From contig JAICHT010000048.1 in the NCBI GenBank assembly GCA_025924755.1, forward strand, positions 1-15,735: 15,735 nt of DNA. The letters run 5' to 3'. Shown piece after piece: positions 1 to 6,116 of the stretch; positions within the stretch are counted from its first letter, which is position 1, and the number at the start of each line of letters is the position of its first letter. Below the pieces are notes generated by a model. It was given only the letters and a program-made list of their open reading frames with translations, was not told where the DNA came from and did no database searches. The position numbers were made by a program, and so were the translations under genes. Source of the DNA: Chitinophagaceae bacterium. GTDB taxonomy: Bacteria; Bacteroidota; Bacteroidia; Chitinophagales; Chitinophagaceae.

Positions 1-296
1 AACCAACCAGAAGGAACTAATATAGTATGATACAATAATACATTTACACTAATAGGAAACACCACCACGGCGAAAAATGGCGCATATTGATTTATCAGCA
101 GCGATAGGCCGCCAATAATCTCGATAGATTTCATCATAGGATAAAAATATCCTACGCCCAGAAGGCCCGCTTTAAATGCCGCTACCCTGCCTGTATGATG
201 GGGTTCATAGGGAATAAAATGCAGGAAATAATCCAGGCCAAAGACCAGGTAAATAAATCCAAGCAGGATCCGGGAAATCAGGGTTGCTTTTTTCAT
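1..296 (-). CDS. DoxX-like small membrane protein, C-terminus cut by window edge
   Basis: Reading leftward from the ATG at 296, the frame stays open to base 1, giving 98 codons. The N-terminus begins MKKATLISRILLGFIYLVFG. A loop follows with LDYFLHF and a segment containing GVGYFYPMMKSIEIIGGLSLL, then a third hydrophobic stretch (FFAVVVFPISVNVLLYH). This arrangement of a first helix, a loop, and a 'K-x-IEI-x-GG-x-LL' second helix is typical of small DoxX/DoxD-like four-helix inner-membrane proteins, which are often 120-140 residues long, so the last helix is probably outside the window. It lies 86 bp after the TonB-dependent receptor on the same strand and could be its second cistron. The function of most DoxX relatives is not settled. 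The family call is by pattern recognition. Confidence 0.72.
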   Translation of the reverse strand, partial: MKKATLISRILLGFIYLVFGLDYFLHFIPYEPHHTGRVAAFKAGLLGVGYFYPMMKSIEIIGGLSLLINQYAPFFAVVVFPISVNVLLYHTILVPSGW

Positions 297-382
297 TGCG
301 TAGTACTATTCACACCATCATTATTGTTTTCATCTATCATTTCATGCAATCATGCTTTCGCTAACACTTCGTTATTGCGTTA

Positions 383-2866
383 CTATTGCTCAGCCGACGG
401 ACTTAAATTCATATTCGACTCCTCTTTTTGTTGTTTGAATTCCAGCTTTCCAAACTTCCAGGTAAAATTAATACCAATAGAGCGGAACGGAACTTTGCGA
501 ATACTATTAACGGTGAAGTTAGGGCCGTACAAGGCGCTTCGCATATTGACGTATTCATTAAACGGATTGACAGCCGTTAAAGCAAGGCTTCCTTTTTTGT
601 TCCAAAACTGCTTGCGGATGGCTAAGCTATAGGTAGTAAAAGAAGGATACGTTCCTTGCACTTCGTGCCGTGCCGAATTGAAGTTGCCAAAAAATTCAGC
701 TACTAATGTTTTAGTAAACTGGTAACTGGCGTTCATATTGGTGCGGTAGTTAAAACTGTTGGAGTTGTAACCCGGATCCAGCGCATTGATGGTATGCCTT
801 CTAAAAATAAAGAAGTTGGCCCGTACATTGAACTTGGTGGTAAAATGCAGGTCGCCAAAAAGGTTGACGCCCATATTTTTTTCCAAACCAATGTTTTCGC
901 GGGTGCTTACCGACACATTGGTATACGTAGAATCGCCCACTTTGAAAGTAGGATAATAAGTAATATACGATTGAATATCGTGGTTAGAAGTACGGTAAAA
1001 TAAATTCACCATAAAGAAACCGGTCTGGTTAAAATTGTGGCTGTAGCCCAGCTCGTACCGGTTACCAACTTCAGGTTGCAGATAAGGGTTGCCGGCACTG
1101 ATATTCTTTGGATCACTGGTATTGATAAATGGATTCAAATCCCGGTAATCGGGCCTTTCTATTCTTTTAGAGTAGCTAAGTTTAAGCATTTGATCATCGC
1201 CCAGCTTTTTGGAAAGAAACACAGAAGGCACAAATGTGTTGTAGCCCGGAATGGCTTCCTGGTGCTGCGCATTGGAGAAATAAGAATTAATTTCTGTGCG
1301 TTCGTACCGGCCACCCAGCTTTGCGTTAAAAAGCGTGGATACAGGGAAACTCAATTCTGAATAAAAAGCATATACTTTTTGATGATAGTTGAGAGAGTTT
1401 GATAAATAGTTGTCCGTCAAAAAAGTTTTAGAAGCCGGTTGATACATGAGTACATCTGCTGCGCTGGTAATATATCTTGCGTTGAGCTTGCTTCCAATAC
1501 CCAGCAGCACATCCTTCTTTAACGGTTGGGCATAGTCGATTTTTACTTCGGTTTCTTTTTCTTTGCCCGGATTTTTACTATTGGTTCCATAGTAAAGCGA
1601 ATCCTGCGGCATCAAATATTGATTGTTATTATTGGAGCTGTTATTGGTTCCAAAGCTGGAGTTTGCTTCAATATCTAGTTCCTGGTCTTCCTTTGCAAAC
1701 GTTTTTTTATAATTAAGGCTGGCGTCTACATTATGAAAACTGAATACATTGCCGGTTTGATTGGCAGATAATATTCTGGAAAGGATATTGCCATTGACTG
1801 CAGTTATTTGTTGAAGCTGGTTGGTAAGTCCTGAACCATTATTGCCAAAATGATTGTATGCCAAGGAGCCGGTAATACTGCTTTTATCATCCACCGTATA
1901 ATCAAAACCCATCCCGGTTTGGTAACCGCCTCTTTTGTATCGGCCGTCTCCGTCCTGGTGCAATAACACCATAGTACCGGCGCTGTCTGTTGAATTGCGG
2001 TCGGAGTTGTAATAGGTATTTGATCTTGGCCGGGTATTGCCACTTAAAAATGCATTAAAACCAAACTTTCCCTTGCGAGCATTAAAATTAAACGAGCCGT
2101 TTTCCATACGGGTGCCACCGGTTAGCGAAAGATTGCCGTTCACGCCTCTTGCCGTACTTTTCTTAAGTATGATATTAATAATACCGCCCAATCCCTGCGC
2201 ATCGTATTTAGCACCGGGATTCGTGATTACCTCAATGCTTTTTATCTGGCTGGCGGGTATGGCTTGCAATACATCGGTAATACTACTTCCAAACGCAGAA
2301 GAAGGTTTTCCATTAATTAAAAAGCGAATGCTGGAGCTGCCGGCCAGTTCTACATTTCCATCTATATCCACCGATACCTGTGGCACTTTTTTTAAAACGT
2401 CGGTAGCGACGCCGGTTTGAGACGTAATATCTTTTTCCGCATTAAAAACCATTTTATCAATTTTGTTATCTACCAGCTTTGCCTGCGCTGTTACTACTAC
2501 TGCCTGCATGGTTTCCTGCTTCTTCGCCAATACAATTTCTTTTAAATCAACCGGCTTATCTTTTTCAACTACTATATTGGCAAACGTATGGGGTTTGTAA
2601 CCTATAAATTCCACCACTACTTTATAGTTTCCTGCCGCTACATTATCTACGGTAAAATTTCCTGAGTTATTAGTAGTGGTACCGTTTGATGGGATTTTTG
2701 CTCCTTTTAAAAACAAGGTGATGGTTGCATAATCCAATGGAGCATTTGAAGAAGAATCAATTACCCTGCCTGTAATCTTTGTAGTGGATGCGGAATTTTC
2801 TGGTTGCTGTGCCTGGGTAAGAAATCCGATGCTTAAAAGAAACATCAATAGTAAAGAGCCTTTCAT
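383..2866 (-). CDS. TonB-dependent receptor, CarboxypepD_reg + plug + OMP_b-brl_3 barrel
   Basis: This 827-residue protein is an outer-membrane receptor. Residues 1-20 are a signal peptide (MKGSLLLMFLLSIGFLTQAQ). Residues about 28-115 form a carboxypeptidase-regulatory-like beta domain (ITGRVIDSSSNAPLDYATI, then GYKPHTFANIVV). The plug follows at about 119-236: VVVTAQAKLVDNKIDKMVF, DVLKKVPQVSVDIDGNVEL, IRFLINGKPSS, IKSIEVITNPGAKYDAQGLG, GIINIILKK. The rest is a barrel ending in an outer-membrane-protein-family-3-like region (ERPDYRDLNPFINTSDP, NPYLQPE). I see no separate TonB box and no SusD partner, so a glycan SusC role is not supported; the ligand is unknown. The last 20 or so residues are polar and lie beyond the final barrel strand. 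The start at 2866 is followed directly by the signal peptide. A direct repeat and a -7 box lie upstream. Confidence 0.93.
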   Translation of the reverse strand: MKGSLLLMFLLSIGFLTQAQQPENSASTTKITGRVIDSSSNAPLDYATITLFLKGAKIPSNGTTTNNSGNFTVDNVAAGNYKVVVEFIGYKPHTFANIVVEKDKPVDLKEIVLAKKQETMQAVVVTAQAKLVDNKIDKMVFNAEKDITSQTGVATDVLKKVPQVSVDIDGNVELAGSSSIRFLINGKPSSAFGSSITDVLQAIPASQIKSIEVITNPGAKYDAQGLGGIINIILKKSTARGVNGNLSLTGGTRMENGSFNFNARKGKFGFNAFLSGNTRPRSNTYYNSDRNSTDSAGTMVLLHQDGDGRYKRGGYQTGMGFDYTVDDKSSITGSLAYNHFGNNGSGLTNQLQQITAVNGNILSRILSANQTGNVFSFHNVDASLNYKKTFAKEDQELDIEANSSFGTNNSSNNNNQYLMPQDSLYYGTNSKNPGKEKETEVKIDYAQPLKKDVLLGIGSKLNARYITSAADVLMYQPASKTFLTDNYLSNSLNYHQKVYAFYSELSFPVSTLFNAKLGGRYERTEINSYFSNAQHQEAIPGYNTFVPSVFLSKKLGDDQMLKLSYSKRIERPDYRDLNPFINTSDPKNISAGNPYLQPEVGNRYELGYSHNFNQTGFFMVNLFYRTSNHDIQSYITYYPTFKVGDSTYTNVSVSTRENIGLEKNMGVNLFGDLHFTTKFNVRANFFIFRRHTINALDPGYNSNSFNYRTNMNASYQFTKTLVAEFFGNFNSARHEVQGTYPSFTTYSLAIRKQFWNKKGSLALTAVNPFNEYVNMRSALYGPNFTVNSIRKVPFRSIGINFTWKFGKLEFKQQKEESNMNLSPSAEQ

Positions 2867-2890
2867 GTAGCCGCGCTTTTAAATGAGCGG

Positions 2891-2898
2891 CAAAATTA
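2891..2898 (-). promoter_or_regulatory. Candidate Bacteroidota -7 box for the TonB-dependent receptor
   Basis: The minus strand reads TAATTTTG, a full match to the TAnnTTTG -7 element of Bacteroidota housekeeping promoters, and ends 25 bp before the receptor ATG. No TTTG -33 element is seen at the usual spacing. Two direct repeats occupy that position instead, which would suit an activator-dependent promoter. Confidence 0.4.
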
Positions 2899-2902
2899 AT
2901 CC

Positions 2903-2922
2903 AAGATTCTGGTAAGATTCTG
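2903..2922 (-). promoter_or_regulatory. Pair of 9-bp direct repeats, 11-bp period, upstream of the receptor
   Basis: On the minus strand CAGAATCTT occurs twice in tandem (2914-2922 and 2903-2911), separated by two bases, so the period is exactly 11 bp, about one helical turn. The pair lies just upstream of the candidate -7 box, where a -33 element would be. Tandem half-sites at 11-bp spacing are the usual target form of OmpR/PhoB-type response regulators. The binding protein is not in this window, so the assignment is inference. Confidence 0.45.
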
Positions 2923-2974
2923 TGTTTTGATAAAATTAACGTAAGAATGACCATTCTAAAAACATATTGAAATA

Positions 2975-3754
2975 CTAACGGAACCGGTAACCAACAATCA
3001 GCTTCAATATGGATTTATCGGTGGCAGAAGTAAAGCCCCATCCATATCCGAAATTCACTTCCCAGTTCTCCGAAAAATTAGCATCAGCAGCTATAAACAA
3101 TTGATGTTGCTCCTCTTTATAGGGCGAAAAATGGGTGAGCTGCCCCATAGCGCCATAATATTCAATACCCGCCGACCAGGCTTTTAAAATATCATATGAC
3201 ACTTTAATATTAGGCGAGAATTCAAAGCCTTCTGATTGGTTCAATCCGTGCAGCGATTTGTCAAGCGTCGGGTTAAATGCCAGGTATATCTTTCCGAGTT
3301 TTTTATCAACAATAGGACGGATCTCCAGGCTCCAGTCATCTTCTGCATACTGCAGTTTTTGAAAGCCGCCTTCCACGGAAAGACTTACACCAACCGGCCA
3401 GTGCCACCGTTCAGGCGCCATAACCCTAGGCCTTATATGGCTGCCCACATAATTGGTTCGGCCTTGGTTGCCAATAGCATTAAAAACATAAAACCCCACC
3501 TCCAACCAATCTGTAAATCCATGCGTTACCTCTATGGTTTCATGCAGTATATGATGCGTAGGCAACACCTTATTGATGGTGCTGGTAGTGCCTCCAAACG
3601 TAAAGTTGCTATGCAGTTCCAACATCGTAGCATGTTTATCCAGGGTTTCAGACCCGTATACCTGTATTTCGTAATTGTCTTGCGCCCATACAGGCACTGA
3701 TATCAAGGAAAGCAGCAACAGGTAAAGCACTTTATTCATCGTCTGACATTTCAT
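2975..3754 (-). CDS. Secreted outer-membrane barrel-like protein of unknown function
   Basis: This 259-residue protein has a signal peptide. If translation begins at the second Met (3739), the N-terminus is MNKVLYLLLLSLISVPVWAQ, a better export signal than the form with five extra residues (MKCQT), so 3739 is a plausible start. The mature part has alternating, aromatic-rich strands: TLDKHATMLELHSNFTFGG, HETIEVTHGFTDWLEVGFYV, FEFSPNIKVSYDILKAWSAG, IEYYGAMG, QHQLFIAADANFSENWEVNF. It ends KLIVGYRFR, an aromatic-containing terminal strand as in outer-membrane barrels. The layout resembles the MetA-pathway/'transporter'-like putative outer-membrane family. The substrate is unknown. It is divergent from the VIT1-like gene, with the two starts about 130 bp apart, so the two may share control. 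Confidence 0.75.
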   Translation of the reverse strand: MKCQTMNKVLYLLLLSLISVPVWAQDNYEIQVYGSETLDKHATMLELHSNFTFGGTTSTINKVLPTHHILHETIEVTHGFTDWLEVGFYVFNAIGNQGRTNYVGSHIRPRVMAPERWHWPVGVSLSVEGGFQKLQYAEDDWSLEIRPIVDKKLGKIYLAFNPTLDKSLHGLNQSEGFEFSPNIKVSYDILKAWSAGIEYYGAMGQLTHFSPYKEEQHQLFIAADANFSENWEVNFGYGWGFTSATDKSILKLIVGYRFR

Positions 3755-3776
3755 TTACTATTTAATGATAGTTGTA

Positions 3777-3784
3777 CAAAATTA
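3777..3784 (-). promoter_or_regulatory. Candidate Bacteroidota -7 box for the barrel-like protein gene
   Basis: The minus strand reads TAATTTTG (TAnnTTTG consensus), 22 bp before the upstream ATG at 3754. A TTTA lies 22 bp further upstream as a weak -33 candidate. Such octamers arise by chance in AT-rich DNA, so support is moderate. Confidence 0.35.
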
Positions 3785-3846
3785 AGAATGGGATATGTAA
3801 GCTTAATAAACCGATACTTATTATTTACAAACACTTTTAAAAACTA

Positions 3847-3861
3847 TGATTTTAAAAATCA
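3847..3861. promoter_or_regulatory. 15-bp perfect inverted repeat upstream of the VIT1-like gene
   Basis: The sequence TGATTTTAAAAATCA is a perfect palindrome around a central A. It lies 23 bp before the ATG at 3885 and 62 bp before the ATG at 3924, in the divergent region shared with the barrel-like gene. Its size and symmetry suit a dimeric repressor such as a metal regulator, but it does not match a Fur or DtxR consensus I know. The core is only A and T, so chance is possible. Confidence 0.3.
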
Positions 3862-3884
3862 GGAATAATTATTGAAACAACCAA

Positions 3885-4349
3885 ATGCATTTTGGAATGT
3901 TAACCAGCCTATCAGATAACAATATGAAAAACAACACAAGGCATAGCTTCATTATACAAAAAGTTCAGCCTGCCCTACTTGGTTTAATGGATGGTTCCGT
4001 TTCTACACTGGCTCCGTTGTTTGCCACAGCAGGCTTAACCGGCCAACCTATAAAAGCATTTTATGTAGGCTTAGCCGCATCGCTGGGTGCTGGCATCAGT
4101 ATGGGTTTGGCTGAAGCGCTTTCGGACGATGGAAGCGTTACCGGAAGAGGCAAACCCCTTGCCCGTGGATTAATTACAGGGTTGGCTACTATGTTTGGCG
4201 GCATGCTGCATACCCTTCCTTTTTTATTGCCCAATTTACACCTGGCATTAAGGATAGCCTATATCGTAGTGCTATTTGAATTACTTACTATTGCCTTCAT
4301 CCGTTTTAAATTTATGAAGACGCCGCTGCCGCAAACCATCGGACGGTGA
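3885..4349 (+). CDS. Stand-alone VIT1/MbfA-type (erythrin-vacuolar iron transport) membrane protein
   Basis: This 154-residue protein (141 from the Met at 3924, which removes an unconserved MHFGMLTSLSDNN leader and is the likelier start) matches the C-terminal membrane half of MbfA-type iron exporters. Key blocks are VQPALLGLMDGSVSTLAPLF, AFYVGLAASLGAGISMGLAE, ALSDDGSVTGRG followed by a GLITGLATMFGGMLHTLPFL helix, and a last helix IAYIVVLFELLTIAFIRFKF. In the VIT1/CCC1 family the DG at the end of the first helix and the AxSDDG segment lie in the transport core. In MbfA this domain follows a cytosolic ferritin/rubrerythrin-like domain. That half is absent here, and no second ORF encoding it lies next to the gene. 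Iron or manganese transport is the family expectation, not shown. Confidence 0.83.
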   Translation: MHFGMLTSLSDNNMKNNTRHSFIIQKVQPALLGLMDGSVSTLAPLFATAGLTGQPIKAFYVGLAASLGAGISMGLAEALSDDGSVTGRGKPLARGLITGLATMFGGMLHTLPFLLPNLHLALRIAYIVVLFELLTIAFIRFKFMKTPLPQTIGR

Positions 4350-4376
4350 TAGTAGGCGGCAGCATTGTTTTTGTTA
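4325..4376 (+). terminator. Candidate terminator at the end of the VIT1-like gene
   Basis: GCTGCCGC (4325-4332) pairs perfectly with GCGGCAGC (4356-4363), an eight-pair GC-rich stem overlapping the stop codon, followed by a T-rich run (attgtttttgttatt). The 23-base loop is long, and the hairpin includes the last coding bases. It lies between convergent genes, where a terminator is expected. Confidence 0.4.
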
Positions 4377-4387
4377 TTGGAATATGG

Positions 4388-5452
4388 CTAGGCGGAATCG
4401 GAGGGTAATACCAGGTTTTTATCCAGTTTTTTCAATATATTAAAATGCGCTTTTGATTTCTGTAAATACTGATAGCCTCTTAAAAAACTCCAATAGGTGA
4501 ACCCGTTTTTATGATTACAGGCGCTGATTTGATAGAGTATTTTCCAATGCCTTATCATTTCCCGGTAAGCTTGCAGCAAGGAAAAATTACCGGCATATAT
4601 ATGATTGGGAATCGAACCGGCGCCATTAAATTCTAATATGGAAAAACCGTTTTTTTCTTTTAAGTGCCGTGCAGAAACACATTTAATATCATACCGGCCA
4701 TAGTAAAAACTGGTAGCATGGCTGATGTCATCAAACAGTTGAAGCAACTGGTCGTCAATTTCATCTTTTAGATCGATAAACTCAGCGCCATGGTAGCGGT
4801 TGCCAATATAGGATAAGTACAAAACTTCTCCTTTTGGTAAAATCTTTTTATGCAGTTCCCGGTGGTTATGCTGCGCCTCATTTAAAAAATTTTTAGCCAA
4901 TCCCTGCTTTTCAATTAACGTAGCGATGGTATCTGTTCCATTGCCGGTGATGCTTAAAAGATTTTTTTGTATAAAGGCAGTGATGCCGCCTTTTTCCTGG
5001 TTCGGATAGCGGTAATAAAACACGCTTACTTCCAAAGGCATATCAATCAACTCTTGTAGGATATAAGCTGCCGGCATGTGCTGGTGATACAACTTCAACT
5101 GCTGTTCATTATCAATTTTGCGAAATAAAATTCCTTTCATCCCGATATCGGGCTTTACAATAAAAGGGTAGGAAATTTTATGCTCATTTACCTGTTGTAC
5201 TACTTTTAAAAAAGAAGTTTCTGGATGAATAAAAAGGCTGGAAGGATAAAGGCATTTTGAAAGTTGATGATACATTTCCTGTTTGGTTTCGCCTTCAAAA
5301 CCACCAAACGCTAATGTTGGATTGGAGGAACTGAAGAACCAGATGGAACGGCTTTTTATACAATACCAAACCCACACAAAAAACAAAGGGAAATGAAAAA
5401 GAGCAAACGGCCAGTGATACCAATCTGTAAATCGTTTTATAAATAATTTCAA
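4388..5452 (-). CDS. ATP-grasp ligase-like protein with N-terminal hydrophobic anchor
   Basis: This 354-residue protein starts with a basic and aromatic stretch and a hydrophobic segment (about 14-32, FALFHFPLFFVWVWYCI), suggesting inner-face membrane attachment. The ATP-grasp core follows: FIVKPDIGMKG (98-107) with K100 as the ATP-binding Lys and a Gly-rich loop, YILQELI (130-136) for the adenine pocket, SVFYYRYP, ITGNGTDTIATLI (168-180), RYDIK with D255, and LEFNGAGSIPNHIYAGN (273-289) with E274 and N276 as Mg ligands. The carboxylate-activating residues therefore look intact. ATP-grasp enzymes join an acyl phosphate to an amine, but the substrates of this Bacteroidota branch are unknown to me; automatic labels of D-Ala-D-Ala ligase would be over-precise. 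It starts 14 bp after the PanD-like gene and is surely co-transcribed with it. Confidence 0.85.
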   Translation of the reverse strand: MKLFIKRFTDWYHWPFALFHFPLFFVWVWYCIKSRSIWFFSSSNPTLAFGGFEGETKQEMYHQLSKCLYPSSLFIHPETSFLKVVQQVNEHKISYPFIVKPDIGMKGILFRKIDNEQQLKLYHQHMPAAYILQELIDMPLEVSVFYYRYPNQEKGGITAFIQKNLLSITGNGTDTIATLIEKQGLAKNFLNEAQHNHRELHKKILPKGEVLYLSYIGNRYHGAEFIDLKDEIDDQLLQLFDDISHATSFYYGRYDIKCVSARHLKEKNGFSILEFNGAGSIPNHIYAGNFSLLQAYREMIRHWKILYQISACNHKNGFTYWSFLRGYQYLQKSKAHFNILKKLDKNLVLPSDSA

Positions 5453-5466
5453 ATAAAATTCTTTAA

Positions 5467-5832
5467 TTAAAACACATAGGTTTTTACTTCTACCAAATTA
5501 TTTTCTGCATCCGCATAAATAATTTTTGGCTCGTGCTCATCTGAGTCTCCATCGCTTACATAAGCGTAGGAAAGCACATGTATTTTATCGCCTTCTTTAA
5601 AAAGCTTGGAAGCCGCACCATTCAACGTTACAAAGCCCTTTTTTTTACTACGCACTACGTAAGTGATAATCCGGTTGCCGTTGGATAAATTATTTACATG
5701 AACCTGTTCAAAAAGTTTAAGTCCTGCAGCAGCAATCAACTCATCGGGCAACGCAATACTACCCGGATAATTCTCCGAACTTTCCGATACAATAAGCTGT
5801 TGAATTTTTACACGCAATAATTGAATAAACAT
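5467..5832 (-). CDS. panD: Aspartate 1-decarboxylase-like pyruvoyl enzyme
   Basis: PanD cuts itself at Gly-Ser to make a pyruvoyl group and converts L-aspartate to beta-alanine. An in-frame ATG exists at 5838, but I chose 5832: GAGAGGGG lies at Shine-Dalgarno distance from it, and this start restores E. coli PanD numbering. From it K9, Y22, G24-S25 (YPGS, cleavage between G and S), R54, T57 and Y58 all align with the E. coli catalytic residues, and LNGAAS carries the conserved Asn one position earlier (N71). NNLSNGNRIITYVV and EGDKIHVLSYA match the double-psi barrel. Differences: the KLHRVKV segment reads KIQQLIV, so H11 is Gln, and the C-terminus is acidic (SDGDSDEHEP). The protein has 121 residues, a normal length. 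Clustering with an ATP-grasp gene, and no panB or panC here, suggests a paralogue outside vitamin synthesis. Confidence 0.85.
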   Translation of the reverse strand: MFIQLLRVKIQQLIVSESSENYPGSIALPDELIAAAGLKLFEQVHVNNLSNGNRIITYVVRSKKKGFVTLNGAASKLFKEGDKIHVLSYAYVSDGDSDEHEPKIIYADAENNLVEVKTYVF

Positions 5833-5926
5833 ACCCATCCCCTCTCTGTTTTATATAATATCAGCAATAATCGTTCTTGAAATAAAATTGCAAACTATAT
5901 AAATATATAATACGTGCTGCGTATAG

Positions 5927-5934
5927 CAAAATTA
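5927..5934 (-). promoter_or_regulatory. Candidate Bacteroidota -7 box for the panD/ATP-grasp unit
   Basis: The minus strand reads TAATTTTG, matching TAnnTTTG, about 95 bp before the panD start. No good -33 element is seen. The same octamer precedes the receptor and the barrel-like gene. Confidence 0.3.
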
Positions 5935-6116
5935 CCAACGCGAAGGCTTTCTGTTTATAGCCTCCAATACTGTTATTTACATGCTTTTAAAAAGTAAATT
6001 ATTTAGCACTACATTGAATATTCGGAAGGATTATGAAAATCTATTTGCTGTAAGAAGGAATGTAAATCTTACTTTTAAATCATAAAAATTATTGATTCGC
6101 TATTCAATATATTGCC

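Noticed and set aside
1037..1360. Open frame opposite the receptor gene
   Set aside because: It lies wholly inside the well-supported receptor coding region on the other strand and has no domain, so it is a shadow frame.
383..2866. SusC of a polysaccharide utilisation locus
   Set aside because: No SusD or glycan-degrading gene is adjacent, and the barrel is of the OMP_b-brl_3 type.
4388..5452. D-alanine-D-alanine ligase
   Set aside because: Only the ATP-grasp core matches; the N-terminal half is a hydrophobic anchor with a different domain, and the context is panD rather than murein genes.
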